Source: 79-D21 sp964521575
GTDB taxonomy: Bacteria > Synergistota > Synergistia > Synergistales > 79-D21
NCBI GenBank assembly: GCA_964521575.1
Contig: CAZFSR010000008.1
Span: 46,716 to 110,715 of the forward strand
DNA: 64,000 nt
Direction: 5' to 3'
Below the pieces are notes generated by a model. It had not been told where the DNA came from and did no database searches. It saw only the letters and a program-made list of their open reading frames with translations. Made by a program: the position numbers and the translations under genes. Each line of letters begins with the position of its first letter. Positions within the stretch are counted from its first letter, which is position 1. This document shows, in pieces, positions 42,020-50,847 of this stretch.

Positions 42020-42081
42020 ATCCGTCGTTCCGGTGGGCCCGTAGCTCAGGTGGATAGAGCGACGGCCTCCTAAGCCGTAGG
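42006..42081 (+). repeat. Right attachment repeat (attR), 76 bp
   Basis: Exact copy of 34386-34461. It contributes the promoter -10 and the 5' 47 nucleotides of the intact tRNA-Arg; divergence starts at 42082. Confidence 0.95.
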
Positions 42082-42111
42082 TCGCCAGTTCGAGTCTGGC
42101 CGGGCCCGCCA
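42035..42111 (+). tRNA. tRNA-Arg(CCU)
   Basis: 77 nt with encoded CCA. Acceptor GGGCCCG/CGGGCCC, anticodon stem ACGGC/GCCGT around CTCCTAA, so anticodon CCU reads AGG. The 5' 47 nt derive from the integrated element. Confidence 0.97.
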
Positions 42112-42124
42112 AAAACAAACCACC

Positions 42125-42146
42125 GCCCTGTTAAGGGGCTTTTTTT
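42125..42146 (+). terminator. Terminator after tRNA-Arg
   Basis: Short stem GCCCT/GGGGC around GTTAA (42125-42139), followed by seven T residues, 14 bases after the tRNA. Confidence 0.65.
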
Positions 42147-42179
42147 CTTTTGGGCCCCTTCGCCGGACAAGGAGATGCC

Positions 42180-42698
42180 GTGTCCAGGAAATTCCTTCTG
42201 CTTCTTATCTTTCTCTTCCTCCTTTCGCTCGGAACCGCGCTGGCCTTTTGGCCGGTCAACAGGATCTCGATCCGCCTTGAGAACGGAGAAACCGTTTTCT
42301 CCGGTGCCATCCCCGAGGGGTGGTCTTTCACGAGCCGGCTCGTCCATTCCCTTGAGAAGACGCCTGTGGAAGACGAATTCCGGGTTGTCGGCGGAAAAAT
42401 CTGGCAATGGGAAGAACGGTTCCGTTCCAACAACGCGGGGTTGCCGACCGTCATCCCCTCGAACGGACGGTTCCTTTCCACCCCTGGCTGGTTCATCGTC
42501 CGGGGAGGAAGAAACCATTGGGACTGCCTGGTTTATCGGGTCGGCAACAGCTTCCTGGGAAGGAATACCCTGACCCTGGAAGGACTCGGCGAAATCCGGG
42601 TTTTTGAAACCCTTGCCGGGGAAAGGCTCCTTTTCGAAGTGAACCTCAAGCCCTGGAGACCGTCATCCCGGGTTTTACGAGGACCTGATTTGCGATAG
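42180..42698 (+). CDS. DUF1850 protein of a TAXI-TRAP locus
   Basis: 172 residues. A hydrophobic N-terminus (FLLLLIFLFLLSLGTALAF) is a signal peptide or anchor; the body has HSLEKTPVEDEFRVVGGKIWQWEERFRSNNAGLP, the DUF1850 pattern. This family is found beside fused TRAP permeases of the TAXI class, as here. GTG start with AAGGAG about eight bases upstream. Probably periplasmic; role in transport unknown. Confidence 0.82.
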   Translation: MSRKFLLLLIFLFLLSLGTALAFWPVNRISIRLENGETVFSGAIPEGWSFTSRLVHSLEKTPVEDEFRVVGGKIWQWEERFRSNNAGLPTVIPSNGRFLSTPGWFIVRGGRNHWDCLVYRVGNSFLGRNTLTLEGLGEIRVFETLAGERLLFEVNLKPWRPSSRVLRGPDLR

Positions 42699-42750
42699 AC
42701 TGTACCGTAAGAAAAGCGCAAAAACTATCACTTGAAGTGGGGGATCAACC

Positions 42751-44739
42751 TTGGTAGAGGAAACAAAAGGCACCCCTCTCGCCGGGAATTCGGAGAAAAT
42801 CGATCTCGACGAGATCATGCGAAAGTTCGATGTCGAAGCGCGGTTCCGGACGCTTTCGGGCAACCAAGCGCTTCTCGTCACTGTCATTGCCGTCGCCATG
42901 TCGCTGTTCCATCTCTACACCTCCGGGATGGGACTCCTTCTCGCCATCAAGCAGGGGGCCGTTCACCTGGCCTTCGCGTTGGGGCTCATTTTTCTCCTCT
43001 ATCCCGCGTCGAGCAAGGGCAGAAAAGACTCCATTCCCTGGTACGATATGGCCTTGGCCGCTGTGGCGGCTTTTTCTTCGCTGTACCTCGTCGTGTTCTT
43101 TGACGACCTGGTCATTCGGGCCGGCCTTCCCACAAATGTCGACCTGGCGATGGGATTCGTGCTGATCGCGCTGCTCCTCGAGGCAACCCGCCGGGTTTCG
43201 AACCCGATCCTTCCCGGTATCGCCATCTTCAGCCTCCTTTATTGCTATTTCGGCCGCTATATGCCGGACATGTTCGCCCATAGGGGCTTTGACATCCCAA
43301 GGATCATCAACCACATGTACCTTGGAACCGAGGGTATTTTCGGGGTCCCCCTCGGAGTCTCCTCCACATTCGTCTTCATGTTCATCCTCTTTGGGACCTT
43401 CCTCGAGCAGACCGGAATGGGGAAGTTCATCATCGACCTTGCTATGGCCATCGCGGGCTGGTCGACCGGTGGTCCGGCAAAAGTCGCCGTCGTCAGTTCC
43501 GGCCTTATGGGAACCATTTCCGGGTCTTCGGTCGCCAACGTCTGCACAACAGGGATGTTCACCATCCCGCTCATGAAAAGCGTCGGCTACAAGCCTTATT
43601 TCGCCGGGGCCGTCGAGGCCGTGGCTTCAACCGGAGGGCAGATCATGCCCCCGGTCATGGGAGCGGCAGCCTTCATCATGGCCGAGTTCCTCGGCATCCC
43701 CTATATCAAGGTTGCCCTGGCGGCCGTCATCCCCGCACTCCTTTACTACCTGGCGGTCATCGTACAAGTCCATCTCGAGGCATCCCGCCTGGGTTTGAAA
43801 GGACTACCCAGGGAACAGCTCCCGCACCTTTGGGCGCTCCTCAAATCCAAGGGACAGCTACTCATCCCGCTCATCGGGATCATCTACTTCCTGCTGGCGG
43901 GTTATACCCCCATCAAGGCAGCGTTTTACGGCATCCTTCTCAACATGGCCTGTTCTTACCTTAACAGGGAGACGGCCCTGACCCTGCCCAAATACAAGAA
44001 CGCCCTCGAGAACGGGGCTCGCACCGCTCTCGGCGTCGCTGCGGCCTGCGCCACCGTCGGAATGGTCGTCGGGATGGCGACCCTGACCGGGCTCGGACTC
44101 AGGATCGCCGGGGCCATCGTTGATATCGCTCACGGAAGCCTGATCATCACGCTCATCATGACCATGATCACCAGTATCCTTCTCGGCGCCGGCTTGCCGA
44201 CCACCGCGAACTTCATTGTCACCAGCACCATGGCGGCACCTGCATTGTTTGCCCTCGGGGTTCCCCCGATCGCCGCCTACATGTTCGTCCTTTACTTCGG
44301 AATTGCCGCCGACCTGAGCCCACCCGTCGCCCTGGCCGCTTACGCCGGTGCGGGCATTGCGGGAGACGACCCGATGAAGACGGGGTTCACGGCCATGAAA
44401 CTGGCGCTAGCGGGTTTCCTCGTTCCTTTCATCTACATCTATAACCCGATGCTGGTCCTCGTTAATCCCGAACCCCTGAGCCTAACCCTGAGCGTGATCA
44501 CCGCAATCATCGGTGTCTTCCTCCTGGGAATCGGGACAATCGGCTTCTACAAAGCGCCGGTCAACTGGGTACTGCGCTTGTTCGCAATGGGAGGCGCACT
44601 AGGCCTGATGATCCCCGGACTCAAGTCCGACCTCATCGGATTGGCCATCCTTGTCGGCCTTCACCTCTTCCAGACGCAGAAGGCGAAGAAAATCCGGCTC
44701 TCCGGGGAAAAGCCGGGAACCGGGCAAGCAAACGACTAG
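42751..44739 (+). CDS. TAXI-family TRAP transporter permease, fused 4TM/12TM
   Basis: 662 residues with some 16-18 hydrophobic helices; the small DctQ-like part precedes the large DctM-like part in one chain. GQIMPPVMGAAAFIMAEFLGIPY, LGAGLPTTANFIVTSTMAAPAL and GIAADLSPPVALAAYAGAGIAG are signatures of fused TAXI-type permeases. It uses an ion gradient and a periplasmic binding protein, but no TAXI binding-protein gene lies in this window. TTG start 52 bases after DUF1850. Substrate not predictable. Confidence 0.92.
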   Translation: MVEETKGTPLAGNSEKIDLDEIMRKFDVEARFRTLSGNQALLVTVIAVAMSLFHLYTSGMGLLLAIKQGAVHLAFALGLIFLLYPASSKGRKDSIPWYDMALAAVAAFSSLYLVVFFDDLVIRAGLPTNVDLAMGFVLIALLLEATRRVSNPILPGIAIFSLLYCYFGRYMPDMFAHRGFDIPRIINHMYLGTEGIFGVPLGVSSTFVFMFILFGTFLEQTGMGKFIIDLAMAIAGWSTGGPAKVAVVSSGLMGTISGSSVANVCTTGMFTIPLMKSVGYKPYFAGAVEAVASTGGQIMPPVMGAAAFIMAEFLGIPYIKVALAAVIPALLYYLAVIVQVHLEASRLGLKGLPREQLPHLWALLKSKGQLLIPLIGIIYFLLAGYTPIKAAFYGILLNMACSYLNRETALTLPKYKNALENGARTALGVAAACATVGMVVGMATLTGLGLRIAGAIVDIAHGSLIITLIMTMITSILLGAGLPTTANFIVTSTMAAPALFALGVPPIAAYMFVLYFGIAADLSPPVALAAYAGAGIAGDDPMKTGFTAMKLALAGFLVPFIYIYNPMLVLVNPEPLSLTLSVITAIIGVFLLGIGTIGFYKAPVNWVLRLFAMGGALGLMIPGLKSDLIGLAILVGLHLFQTQKAKKIRLSGEKPGTGQAND

Positions 44740-44741
44740 CG

Positions 44742-44799
44742 AGCCCTTCCTAAAGGGCTTAACGACGGGAGGCCGCCCTGGAATATCGCCCGGGGCGGC
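44742..44799 (+). other. Two tandem hairpins ahead of ileS
   Basis: Hairpin 1: AGCCCTT/AAGGGCT at 44742-44759. Hairpin 2: GCCGCCC/GGGCGGC at 44772-44799. Neither is followed by a T run, and no T-box consensus is visible. Possibly mRNA structure after the permease gene. Confidence 0.4.
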
Positions 44800-44824
44800 A
44801 CATCCACTTTCAGGAGGTTCATCC

Positions 44825-47611
44825 ATGCCGGAAGACTACAAGAATACGCTGAATCTACCCCAGACCGATTTCCCGATGAGGGCCAATCTCGCAAAAAGGG
44901 AACCGGGATTCCTGCAAATGTGGACGGAGATGGACCTTTACGGGAAACTCATGTCCAAATCGGTCGACAATCCCCTTTTCGTCCTGCACGACGGCCCTCC
45001 CTACGCCAACGCCAACATTCACATCGGAACGGCCTTCAACAAAATCCTGAAGGATTTCATTCCCAAGTACAAGTGGATGCAGGGATACCGCGCCCCTTAC
45101 GTCCCCGGTTGGGACACCCACGGGCTCCCGATCGAGCTGCGAGTCCTCCGGGAAGAGGGGGCAACCAAGGAGTCAATGGACCCCGTTGAACTCAGATCCA
45201 AATGCACCGAATACGCCCGCCGATTCATCGATATCCAGAGGGAAGAATTCAAGCGGCTGGGAGTGCTCGGAGACTGGGAAAGACCTTATGTGACTTTCGA
45301 GCCTGAATACGAGGCGGCCCAACTCGGAGCTTTTGCAGACATGGTTGAAAAAGGTTTCGTCTACAAGGGCTTCAAGACCGTCTACTGGTGCACGGATTGC
45401 CAAACGGCCCTTGCTGCCGCCGAGATCGAGTACGAGGACGAAACCTCTCCTTCGATTTATGTCGCCTATCCCATGCCGCAGGTCGCGGAACGCTTCGAGT
45501 CTCTCCGTGGGAAAGACGTCTTCGTGATCATCTGGACGACGACCCCCTGGACACTCCCGGCGAGCATGGCCGTGGCCCTCCAGGTCGATTACGAGTATGT
45601 TTTCGTCCCGGCGGGAGAAAAAGTCTATCTATTGGCCGCGGAGCTTTTGTCTTCCGTGGAGAAAGAGACGGGGCTGGTTTTCGGAGAACCGCTCCTTCGG
45701 TGCCGCGGCAAGGAACTTGAGGGTCTTGTTGCGTTCCACCCCTTCTATGGCGAGAGAAAAATCCCCCTCGTGCTTGCCGACTATGTCACCCTCGATTCAG
45801 GCAGCGGGTGCGTGCACACGGCTCCGGGTCATGGCGTCGAGGACTTTGAAACAGGGATCCGTTATGGCCTGGAAATCTACAACCCCGTTGACCCGACCGG
45901 AAGGTTCCTTCCCGAAACCCCCCTCGTCGGGGGATTATCCCTCGAAGAAGGAGCAGAACGAGTTTTCAAGGCTTTGGTCGAAAACGGCAGACTTCTCGGC
46001 CGAAGCCGAATTTTGCACTCCTACCCACATTGCTGGAGATGCAAGAAACCGATCATCTTCAGGGCAACAGAACAATGGTTCGTTTCCGTTTCTGATTTCA
46101 GGAAGGATGCACTGGAAGCCATCGACCGGGTTGAGTGGATCCCTGACTGGGGGAAGGAAAGGATTTCGAACATGGTCCGGGACCGATCCGATTGGTGCAT
46201 AAGCCGCCAACGGGTCTGGGGCGTGCCGATCCCTGCCTTCTATTGCGAGGACTGCGGGGAACTGATCCTGACTCCGGAAAGGATCCGGCTAGTCCAGGAA
46301 AAGGTTCGCCAGGAAGGCAGCAACACCTGGTGGAAGGCCACGCCGGGGGAACTGCTGGGCGACAAGGCGGTGTGCGACAAATGCGGGTCGGGACGCTTGC
46401 GCAAGGAGACTGATATCATGGACGTTTGGTTCGATTCAGGATCGAGCCATATCGCCGTCCTCGAGAAACGGCCCGAACTCCGTTGGCCGGCCGACCTCTA
46501 CCTGGAGGGAAGCGACCAGCACCGCGGCTGGTTCCAAACCTCGCTGCTCAATGGAGTCGCCACGCGGGGCAGTGCTCCGTATCGTTCCGTCCTGACACAT
46601 GGCTTCATCGTGGACGGAGAAGGCCGAAAAATGTCCAAATCCCTAGGGAATACGGTCAGCCCCCAGGAAGTGATCGAAAAATTCGGCGCTGACATCCTGA
46701 GGCTCTGGGTGGCTTCCACGGATTACCGCAATGATATCCGAATCTCGCAAAGCATCATCGACAACCTGGTCGAGATGTACCGGCGCGTTAGGAACACCTA
46801 TCGTTATCTTCTCAGCAATGTCTACGATTTCAACCCTTCCGTCGACTCGGTGCGCCCGGAGGAGATGGACGAAATGGACCGCTGGATTTTGTCGCGCCTC
46901 CAGGGCGTGCTCACACGCGTCACGCAGGGGTTTGAGACCTACGAGTTCCACATCCCGACTTTCGTGGTCTATCAATTCTGCGTCAACGAACTCTCGGCCT
47001 TCTACCTGGATGTCAGCAAGGACCGTCTCTATGCCTCCGCCCCTCGGGAGCGGACACGAAGAAGCTGCCAAACCGTGCTGTGGAAACTGCTCGAGGTCCT
47101 GACCCGCGCCTTGGCCCCCGTTCTGAGCTTCACCGCGGAGGAAACCTGGCAGGCCATGCGGGTCTTGGATGGATCCCTTCCGGAAAGCGTTTTCCTCGCA
47201 GACTGGCCGCAGGCAGATCCCGCATTGGTGAACCCTGAACTCGACTCCCGCTGGGAAGGAATCCTCTCTATCCGGGGAAGTTTCAGCCGCGGCTTGGAAG
47301 CGGCCCGCGCCAAAGGCCTGATCGGGAAGAGCCTCGAAGCCGAGATCACGGTTCTTGGCGCCCCGGAAAAAGCTGCCGCCGCACTTGACTTCGCAACGGA
47401 AGAGGATTGGGAGATGATCTGCATCGTATCCGCTTTCCGGAAGGACTCCGGAACGAAGGATCCCGACCTTCTCTACGACGATCCTGAAACCGGCATGCGG
47501 ATCGGCATCAGTAAAGCCGGCGGAACGGCTTGCCCTCGTTGTTGGAAAATCTCCTCGCGGCCAGATGGAAGGGACCTTTGCCCCCGGTGTTCACAAGTCA
47601 TCGGACATTGA
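44825..47611 (+). CDS. ileS: Isoleucyl-tRNA synthetase
   Basis: 928 residues, class I. ANIHIGTAFNKILKD carries the HIGH-type motif, GRKMSKSLGNTVSP the KMSKS loop, and the C-terminal CPRCWKISSRPDGRDLCPRC a zinc finger. The editing domain (CP1) includes IWTTTPWTLPASMA. ATG 44825 has AGGAGG six bases upstream; an open frame extends to 44651 but lacks homology. A terminator begins 14 bases after the stop. Confidence 0.97.
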   Translation: MPEDYKNTLNLPQTDFPMRANLAKREPGFLQMWTEMDLYGKLMSKSVDNPLFVLHDGPPYANANIHIGTAFNKILKDFIPKYKWMQGYRAPYVPGWDTHGLPIELRVLREEGATKESMDPVELRSKCTEYARRFIDIQREEFKRLGVLGDWERPYVTFEPEYEAAQLGAFADMVEKGFVYKGFKTVYWCTDCQTALAAAEIEYEDETSPSIYVAYPMPQVAERFESLRGKDVFVIIWTTTPWTLPASMAVALQVDYEYVFVPAGEKVYLLAAELLSSVEKETGLVFGEPLLRCRGKELEGLVAFHPFYGERKIPLVLADYVTLDSGSGCVHTAPGHGVEDFETGIRYGLEIYNPVDPTGRFLPETPLVGGLSLEEGAERVFKALVENGRLLGRSRILHSYPHCWRCKKPIIFRATEQWFVSVSDFRKDALEAIDRVEWIPDWGKERISNMVRDRSDWCISRQRVWGVPIPAFYCEDCGELILTPERIRLVQEKVRQEGSNTWWKATPGELLGDKAVCDKCGSGRLRKETDIMDVWFDSGSSHIAVLEKRPELRWPADLYLEGSDQHRGWFQTSLLNGVATRGSAPYRSVLTHGFIVDGEGRKMSKSLGNTVSPQEVIEKFGADILRLWVASTDYRNDIRISQSIIDNLVEMYRRVRNTYRYLLSNVYDFNPSVDSVRPEEMDEMDRWILSRLQGVLTRVTQGFETYEFHIPTFVVYQFCVNELSAFYLDVSKDRLYASAPRERTRRSCQTVLWKLLEVLTRALAPVLSFTAEETWQAMRVLDGSLPESVFLADWPQADPALVNPELDSRWEGILSIRGSFSRGLEAARAKGLIGKSLEAEITVLGAPEKAAAALDFATEEDWEMICIVSAFRKDSGTKDPDLLYDDPETGMRIGISKAGGTACPRCWKISSRPDGRDLCPRCSQVIGH

Positions 47612-47624
47612 TGGATCCAGAGGG

Positions 47625-47660
47625 GGGGAGTCCCGGTTTACCGGGACTCCCCTTTTCTTC
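47625..47660 (+). terminator. Strong rho-independent terminator after ileS
   Basis: GGGGAGTCCCGG and CCGGGACTCCCC around TTTA (47626-47652), followed by TTTTCTTC. It lies inside the open frame of the downstream pseudouridine synthase, which argues for a start beyond it. Confidence 0.85.
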
Positions 47661-47679
47661 CGCGGACGAAAATGGGGAC

Positions 47680-48660
47680 TTGCAGAATGGAGACCTGTTT
47701 CCGGAGGAAGTTTTACCGGAAGAAGCCGAAACGGCAAGCCGGGAAGAATTCCTCGTCTTACCCCAGGAAACGGGGGTCCGGCTTGATGTGCTGGTCGGGA
47801 AGCGGCTCGGATTGACCCGAAGCTATGCCAATAAGCTGGTCAGGAAAGGAGAGGTCCTTCTATCGTCCGGCCAAACGCCAAAGCCAGCGCTAAAAGCGGC
47901 GGAAGGCACCCGGGTGACGGTACGCATCCGGAAGATCGAACCTCTTGATCTTGAGCCGGAGCCCGTAGAGTTCGGTGTCGTCTATGAAGACGATGACATC
48001 ATCGTGATCGACAAGCCCGCGGGCCTGGTGGTGCATCCTGCCCCGGGACACTGGACAGGAACGCTCGTGCATGGCTTGCTTCACCGGGACCCCCGTATTG
48101 GCCTGATCAATCGCGTCCTCCGGCCCGGGATTGTCCATCGCCTGGATTCGACGACTTCGGGGCTCATGGTCGTCGCACGAAACAGCGAAGCGCTGGACAG
48201 GCTGATTTTGTCCTTTAAATCGCGTTCGGTCGAGAAAAGGTACCTGGCCCTTGTGTGGGGCAGGCCGAAGAATGACCGGGGAAGCGTCGACCAACCCATA
48301 GGAAGGGATCCAGGAAACCGCCTCCGAATGGCCGTTGTCGAGGATGGAAGACCTTCCAGAACCGATTACAGGGTTCTCGTCAAATTCCGGGAAGGTTTCT
48401 CCCTATTGGAGTGCGATCTCCTGACGGGCAGGACGCACCAGATCCGTGTCCATATGCGCCATATCGGGCATCCCCTCGTAGGAGACGCTCTCTACGCACC
48501 CAGGAAACACCCTTCGTTCCCGCTCGACCGGGTTTTCCTCCACTCCTGGAAGCTGACCATCCCCCACCCGAGTGACGGGCGAAGAATGGCTTTCAGATCA
48601 ACTCTTCCGGGCGAACTTTCAGGCATTCTCAGGGAACTTCACCCGGAAGGCCGGGTTTGA
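47680..48660 (+). CDS. RluD-family 23S rRNA pseudouridine synthase
   Basis: 326 residues from a TTG at 47680; the open frame reaches 47611 (ATG overlapping the ileS stop), but a terminator occupies that stretch. An S4 domain (RLDVLVGKRLGLTRSYANKLVRKGEVLL) is followed by the catalytic domain with GIVHRLDSTTSGLMVVAR (catalytic Asp in HRLD), LVWGRPKNDRGSV and LLTGRTHQIRVHM. The specific uridines are not predictable. Its end overlaps the convergent rqcH by 32 bases. Confidence 0.9.
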   Translation: MQNGDLFPEEVLPEEAETASREEFLVLPQETGVRLDVLVGKRLGLTRSYANKLVRKGEVLLSSGQTPKPALKAAEGTRVTVRIRKIEPLDLEPEPVEFGVVYEDDDIIVIDKPAGLVVHPAPGHWTGTLVHGLLHRDPRIGLINRVLRPGIVHRLDSTTSGLMVVARNSEALDRLILSFKSRSVEKRYLALVWGRPKNDRGSVDQPIGRDPGNRLRMAVVEDGRPSRTDYRVLVKFREGFSLLECDLLTGRTHQIRVHMRHIGHPLVGDALYAPRKHPSFPLDRVFLHSWKLTIPHPSDGRRMAFRSTLPGELSGILRELHPEGRV

Positions 48661-50284
48661 CGGTAAAGGCAGACGAGTGGCTATAAAAGACCCCTCCAAC
48701 GTTTTCTCCCTGCCGGCTTTTAACATGGCGCTTTTCCGTCATTTCAACCACGGCTAGAGGATCAGTCCTCGCTTTGCTGAAAAAGGCGGCAATCGCGGCA
48801 ACCCGCTCCAGGACGTGGGAAGGAACCGGCCTTTTCCCTGTTTTCACGACAACGTGGGCTCCAGGCAAATCCTTGACATGAAACCAGAGATCTTCCGGGG
48901 AAGCGAGCTTGAAGGTGACATGCCGGTTGCCTTTTGCGCTCGTGCCGACCAGGATGGGAAAGCCTTCTATCTCGAAACGGACAACCCCCGAATCCTTGGT
49001 GCCTTTTTTCTCTCTCCCGGATTCCGATTTTCCCTGGCGACCTCCCTTTCCGCACAGAGCAAGCGCTTCAGCCAAAAGTTCATCCTGTTCGAGCGCGGCG
49101 ATTTCCTTACGAATCCTGCTGATTTCGGCTTCAACACTTTCTTTGATGCTTTGCCCCTTCCGATACAGCTTAAAACAGGCCTGCGCGTTCTCTATCCTCG
49201 TCAAGCGAGGATCCAAGGGGATATGAATCGTTTCCGGGCCAGACGCACCCCAGAAACGGATCTCTGCCTCAGAACACCCTTCAGGGATTTCCTCGGAAGA
49301 AGCGAGGAGAGCCTCTCCTCTTCTTTTCCAAACATCTGCCTGCAGGCACTCCGCCAGTTGGCGAGAGAGGCCTTCCAACCGGTTCCGAAGGTGCCTTGCT
49401 GCCTCTCCAAAGGATACCCCCGCCTTCCTCCCCGAAGAGCGGGAAGCCCTTTCAATTAGCGCTTCCGCAAGCACTGCCCCTGTTGCTTCCAAAGGCGTGC
49501 CCCGGATCTCCAGGGCTGTAGGAAGGAGAATCGGAAAAACAAGCAAGGCTTTGCCTGACCTCTGTGGGAGGAAGTCCTCAAGACGAGGGGCCGCATCCTG
49601 GGAATACAGCCTTGACAAGGCTTCCCGAAGTTTTTCTGCTGTTTCCCAGTGATTTTTCAGCGTTTCGACGAGCCCTTTGCCGATCCCCTTAAAGCCCGGG
49701 AGGTCCTCCGGGGAAATCACATGCGGCCAATTCGAGGGTGGGATCCCCTTCACTTCAGGTGGCGGCAGGTAAGGCAATCCGGGGCGGTTCCTCTCGATGC
49801 CTCCTTCGCGGGGCCTCCCGTGGCACTCCATCTCAAGGACCTTCATCCCTTCATCGGCCAGAAGCAGGTTCGAGAACCTGGGAGAGGCTTCAAGCACCAG
49901 CGTCCGTTCCTTGGAGATGCCGAACCCGACAGGTCTCGAAAAAACAAGGGCCATGACCCGATCCGCGTTCAGATGTTCCACCGCGGTCAGCCGTGCACCC
50001 ACCAGCTGGCTCTTAATCGCCAGGGAAATCGGAGGTTGGCGCCTGGCCACCTTGAGAAGGCGATCCAGTGTCTCCCGCGAAACCGTTCCGCAGCCGCAGG
50101 CTTCAGGGAACCAGGAAAAGAGCAGCCACCCCTTTGGATAAAGTTCAATAGCCGTCCAGAAATCCGCTCCCTCCACACGGCGGACCCGTGTCGCAATCCA
50201 AGACCCCGCGATTTCCACCGACCATGCCCTGACCATTTCAGGACCGATCTGCACGGTTTGCATCTCCCCTTTTCCCGATATCAT
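48629..50284 (-). CDS. rqcH: NFACT-family ribosome quality-control protein (RqcH/FbpA-like)
   Basis: 551 residues. NFACT-N: LAIKSQLVGARLTAVEHLNADRVMALVF with the Asp-Arg (NADR) motif associated with Ala-tail synthesis; a helical middle; and the C-terminal NFACT-R domain GNRHVTFKLASPEDLWFHVKDLPGAHVVVKTG. Studied homologues bind stalled 50S subunits and add alanine tails. The start is uncertain: ATG 50284, ATG 50263 and a nearby GTG (GGGGAG nine bases upstream) are all possible. The gene converges on the pseudouridine synthase. Confidence 0.9.
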   Translation of the reverse strand: MISGKGEMQTVQIGPEMVRAWSVEIAGSWIATRVRRVEGADFWTAIELYPKGWLLFSWFPEACGCGTVSRETLDRLLKVARRQPPISLAIKSQLVGARLTAVEHLNADRVMALVFSRPVGFGISKERTLVLEASPRFSNLLLADEGMKVLEMECHGRPREGGIERNRPGLPYLPPPEVKGIPPSNWPHVISPEDLPGFKGIGKGLVETLKNHWETAEKLREALSRLYSQDAAPRLEDFLPQRSGKALLVFPILLPTALEIRGTPLEATGAVLAEALIERASRSSGRKAGVSFGEAARHLRNRLEGLSRQLAECLQADVWKRRGEALLASSEEIPEGCSEAEIRFWGASGPETIHIPLDPRLTRIENAQACFKLYRKGQSIKESVEAEISRIRKEIAALEQDELLAEALALCGKGGRQGKSESGREKKGTKDSGVVRFEIEGFPILVGTSAKGNRHVTFKLASPEDLWFHVKDLPGAHVVVKTGKRPVPSHVLERVAAIAAFFSKARTDPLAVVEMTEKRHVKSRQGENVGGVFYSHSSAFTVKPGLPGEVP

Positions 50285-50305
50285 ATCAGGGATGTTTCTC
50301 CGCCC

Positions 50306-50334
50306 TTGACAAGAACCCTTGCCCTCTCTAAAAT
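50306..50334 (+). promoter_or_regulatory. Near-consensus promoter of the tRNA array
   Basis: TTGACA (50306-50311), 17-base spacer, TAAAAT (50329-50334), 20 bases before the first tRNA. Confidence 0.88.
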
Positions 50335-50353
50335 GGTCGACGTCTCTTTGAGA

Positions 50354-50428
50354 GGGGCTGTGGCGCAGTGGGAGCGCGATTCCTTCGCACGGAATAGGCC
50401 AGGGGTTCGAATCCCCTCAGCTCCACCA
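50354..50428 (+). tRNA. tRNA-Ala(CGC)
   Basis: 75 nt with encoded CCA. Anticodon loop TTCGCAC gives CGC; the acceptor GGGGCTG/CAGCTCC has the G3-U70 pair that identifies alanine tRNAs. Confidence 0.95.
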
Positions 50429-50464
50429 GGAAATTGATCCTGACCCTGTTATCATATAGAATGT

Positions 50465-50542
50465 CGGGGCGTAGCGCAGCCTGGTTAGCGCACCTGCTTT
50501 GGGAGCAGGGTGTCGAAGGTTCGAATCCTTTCGCCCCGACCA
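50465..50542 (+). tRNA. tRNA-Pro(UGG)
   Basis: 78 nt with CCA. Acceptor CGGGGCG/CGCCCCG, loop TTTGGGA, anticodon UGG. Confidence 0.96.
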
Positions 50543-50563
50543 TCCTGAAGCAACGCCGTGAGC

Positions 50564-50640
50564 GCGGGAATAGCTCAGTTGGCTAGAGCGATGGCCTTCC
50601 AAGCCGTAGGTCGCGGGTTCGAATCCCGTTTCCCGCTCCA
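50564..50640 (+). tRNA. tRNA-Gly(UCC)
   Basis: 77 nt with CCA. Acceptor GCGGGAA/TTCCCGC, loop CTTCCAA, anticodon UCC. Confidence 0.96.
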
Positions 50641-50651
50641 AAGAAATATAG

Positions 50652-50728
<77 letters not shown>

Positions 50729-50752
50729 CTAGGGAACAATGAAAGTGGAGCC

Positions 50753-50830
50753 GGTGAGCGTAGCTCAATTGGTCAGAGCACTGGACTGTGGCTCCAGTGG
50801 TTGGGGGTTCAAGTCCCCTCGCTCACCCCA
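50753..50830 (+). tRNA. tRNA-His(GUG)
   Basis: Acceptor GTGAGCG/CGCTCAC plus an extra G at 50753 opposite the C discriminator (the G-1:C73 pair of tRNA-His). Loop CTGTGGC, anticodon GUG, CCA encoded. Confidence 0.96.
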
Positions 50831-50847
50831 AACCGAAGACGGGACGT

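Larger units (their letters stand above)
34462..42081. mobile_element. 7.6-kb integrative element in tRNA-Arg(CCU)
   Basis: Bounded by an exact 76-bp repeat (period 7,620 bp). Contains a tyrosine recombinase next to the right end, a divergent XRE regulator, several unrecognised genes with metal-binding Cys pairs, a repeat-rich non-coding region and AT-rich cargo. No capsid, terminase, relaxase or transposase gene is recognisable, so phage satellite, integrative plasmid or degraded element are all possible. It regenerates the 5' half of the tRNA at its right end and leaves a 5' stub at its left. Confidence 0.93.

Noticed and set aside
34386..42081. Element as a composite transposon or IS
   Set aside because: The ends are direct, not inverted, repeats within a tRNA gene and no transposase is present; a tyrosine recombinase explains the structure.
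44740..44824. T-box leader for ileS
   Set aside because: The gap is only 85 bases, lacks the T-box consensus (AGGGTGGNACCGCG type) and shows just two simple hairpins without a terminator U run.
48815..50437. Open frames of 214 and 262 codons on the plus strand within the rqcH region
   Set aside because: The opposite strand encodes a full NFACT protein; the plus-strand products are low-complexity antisense shadows, and the second runs into tRNA genes.
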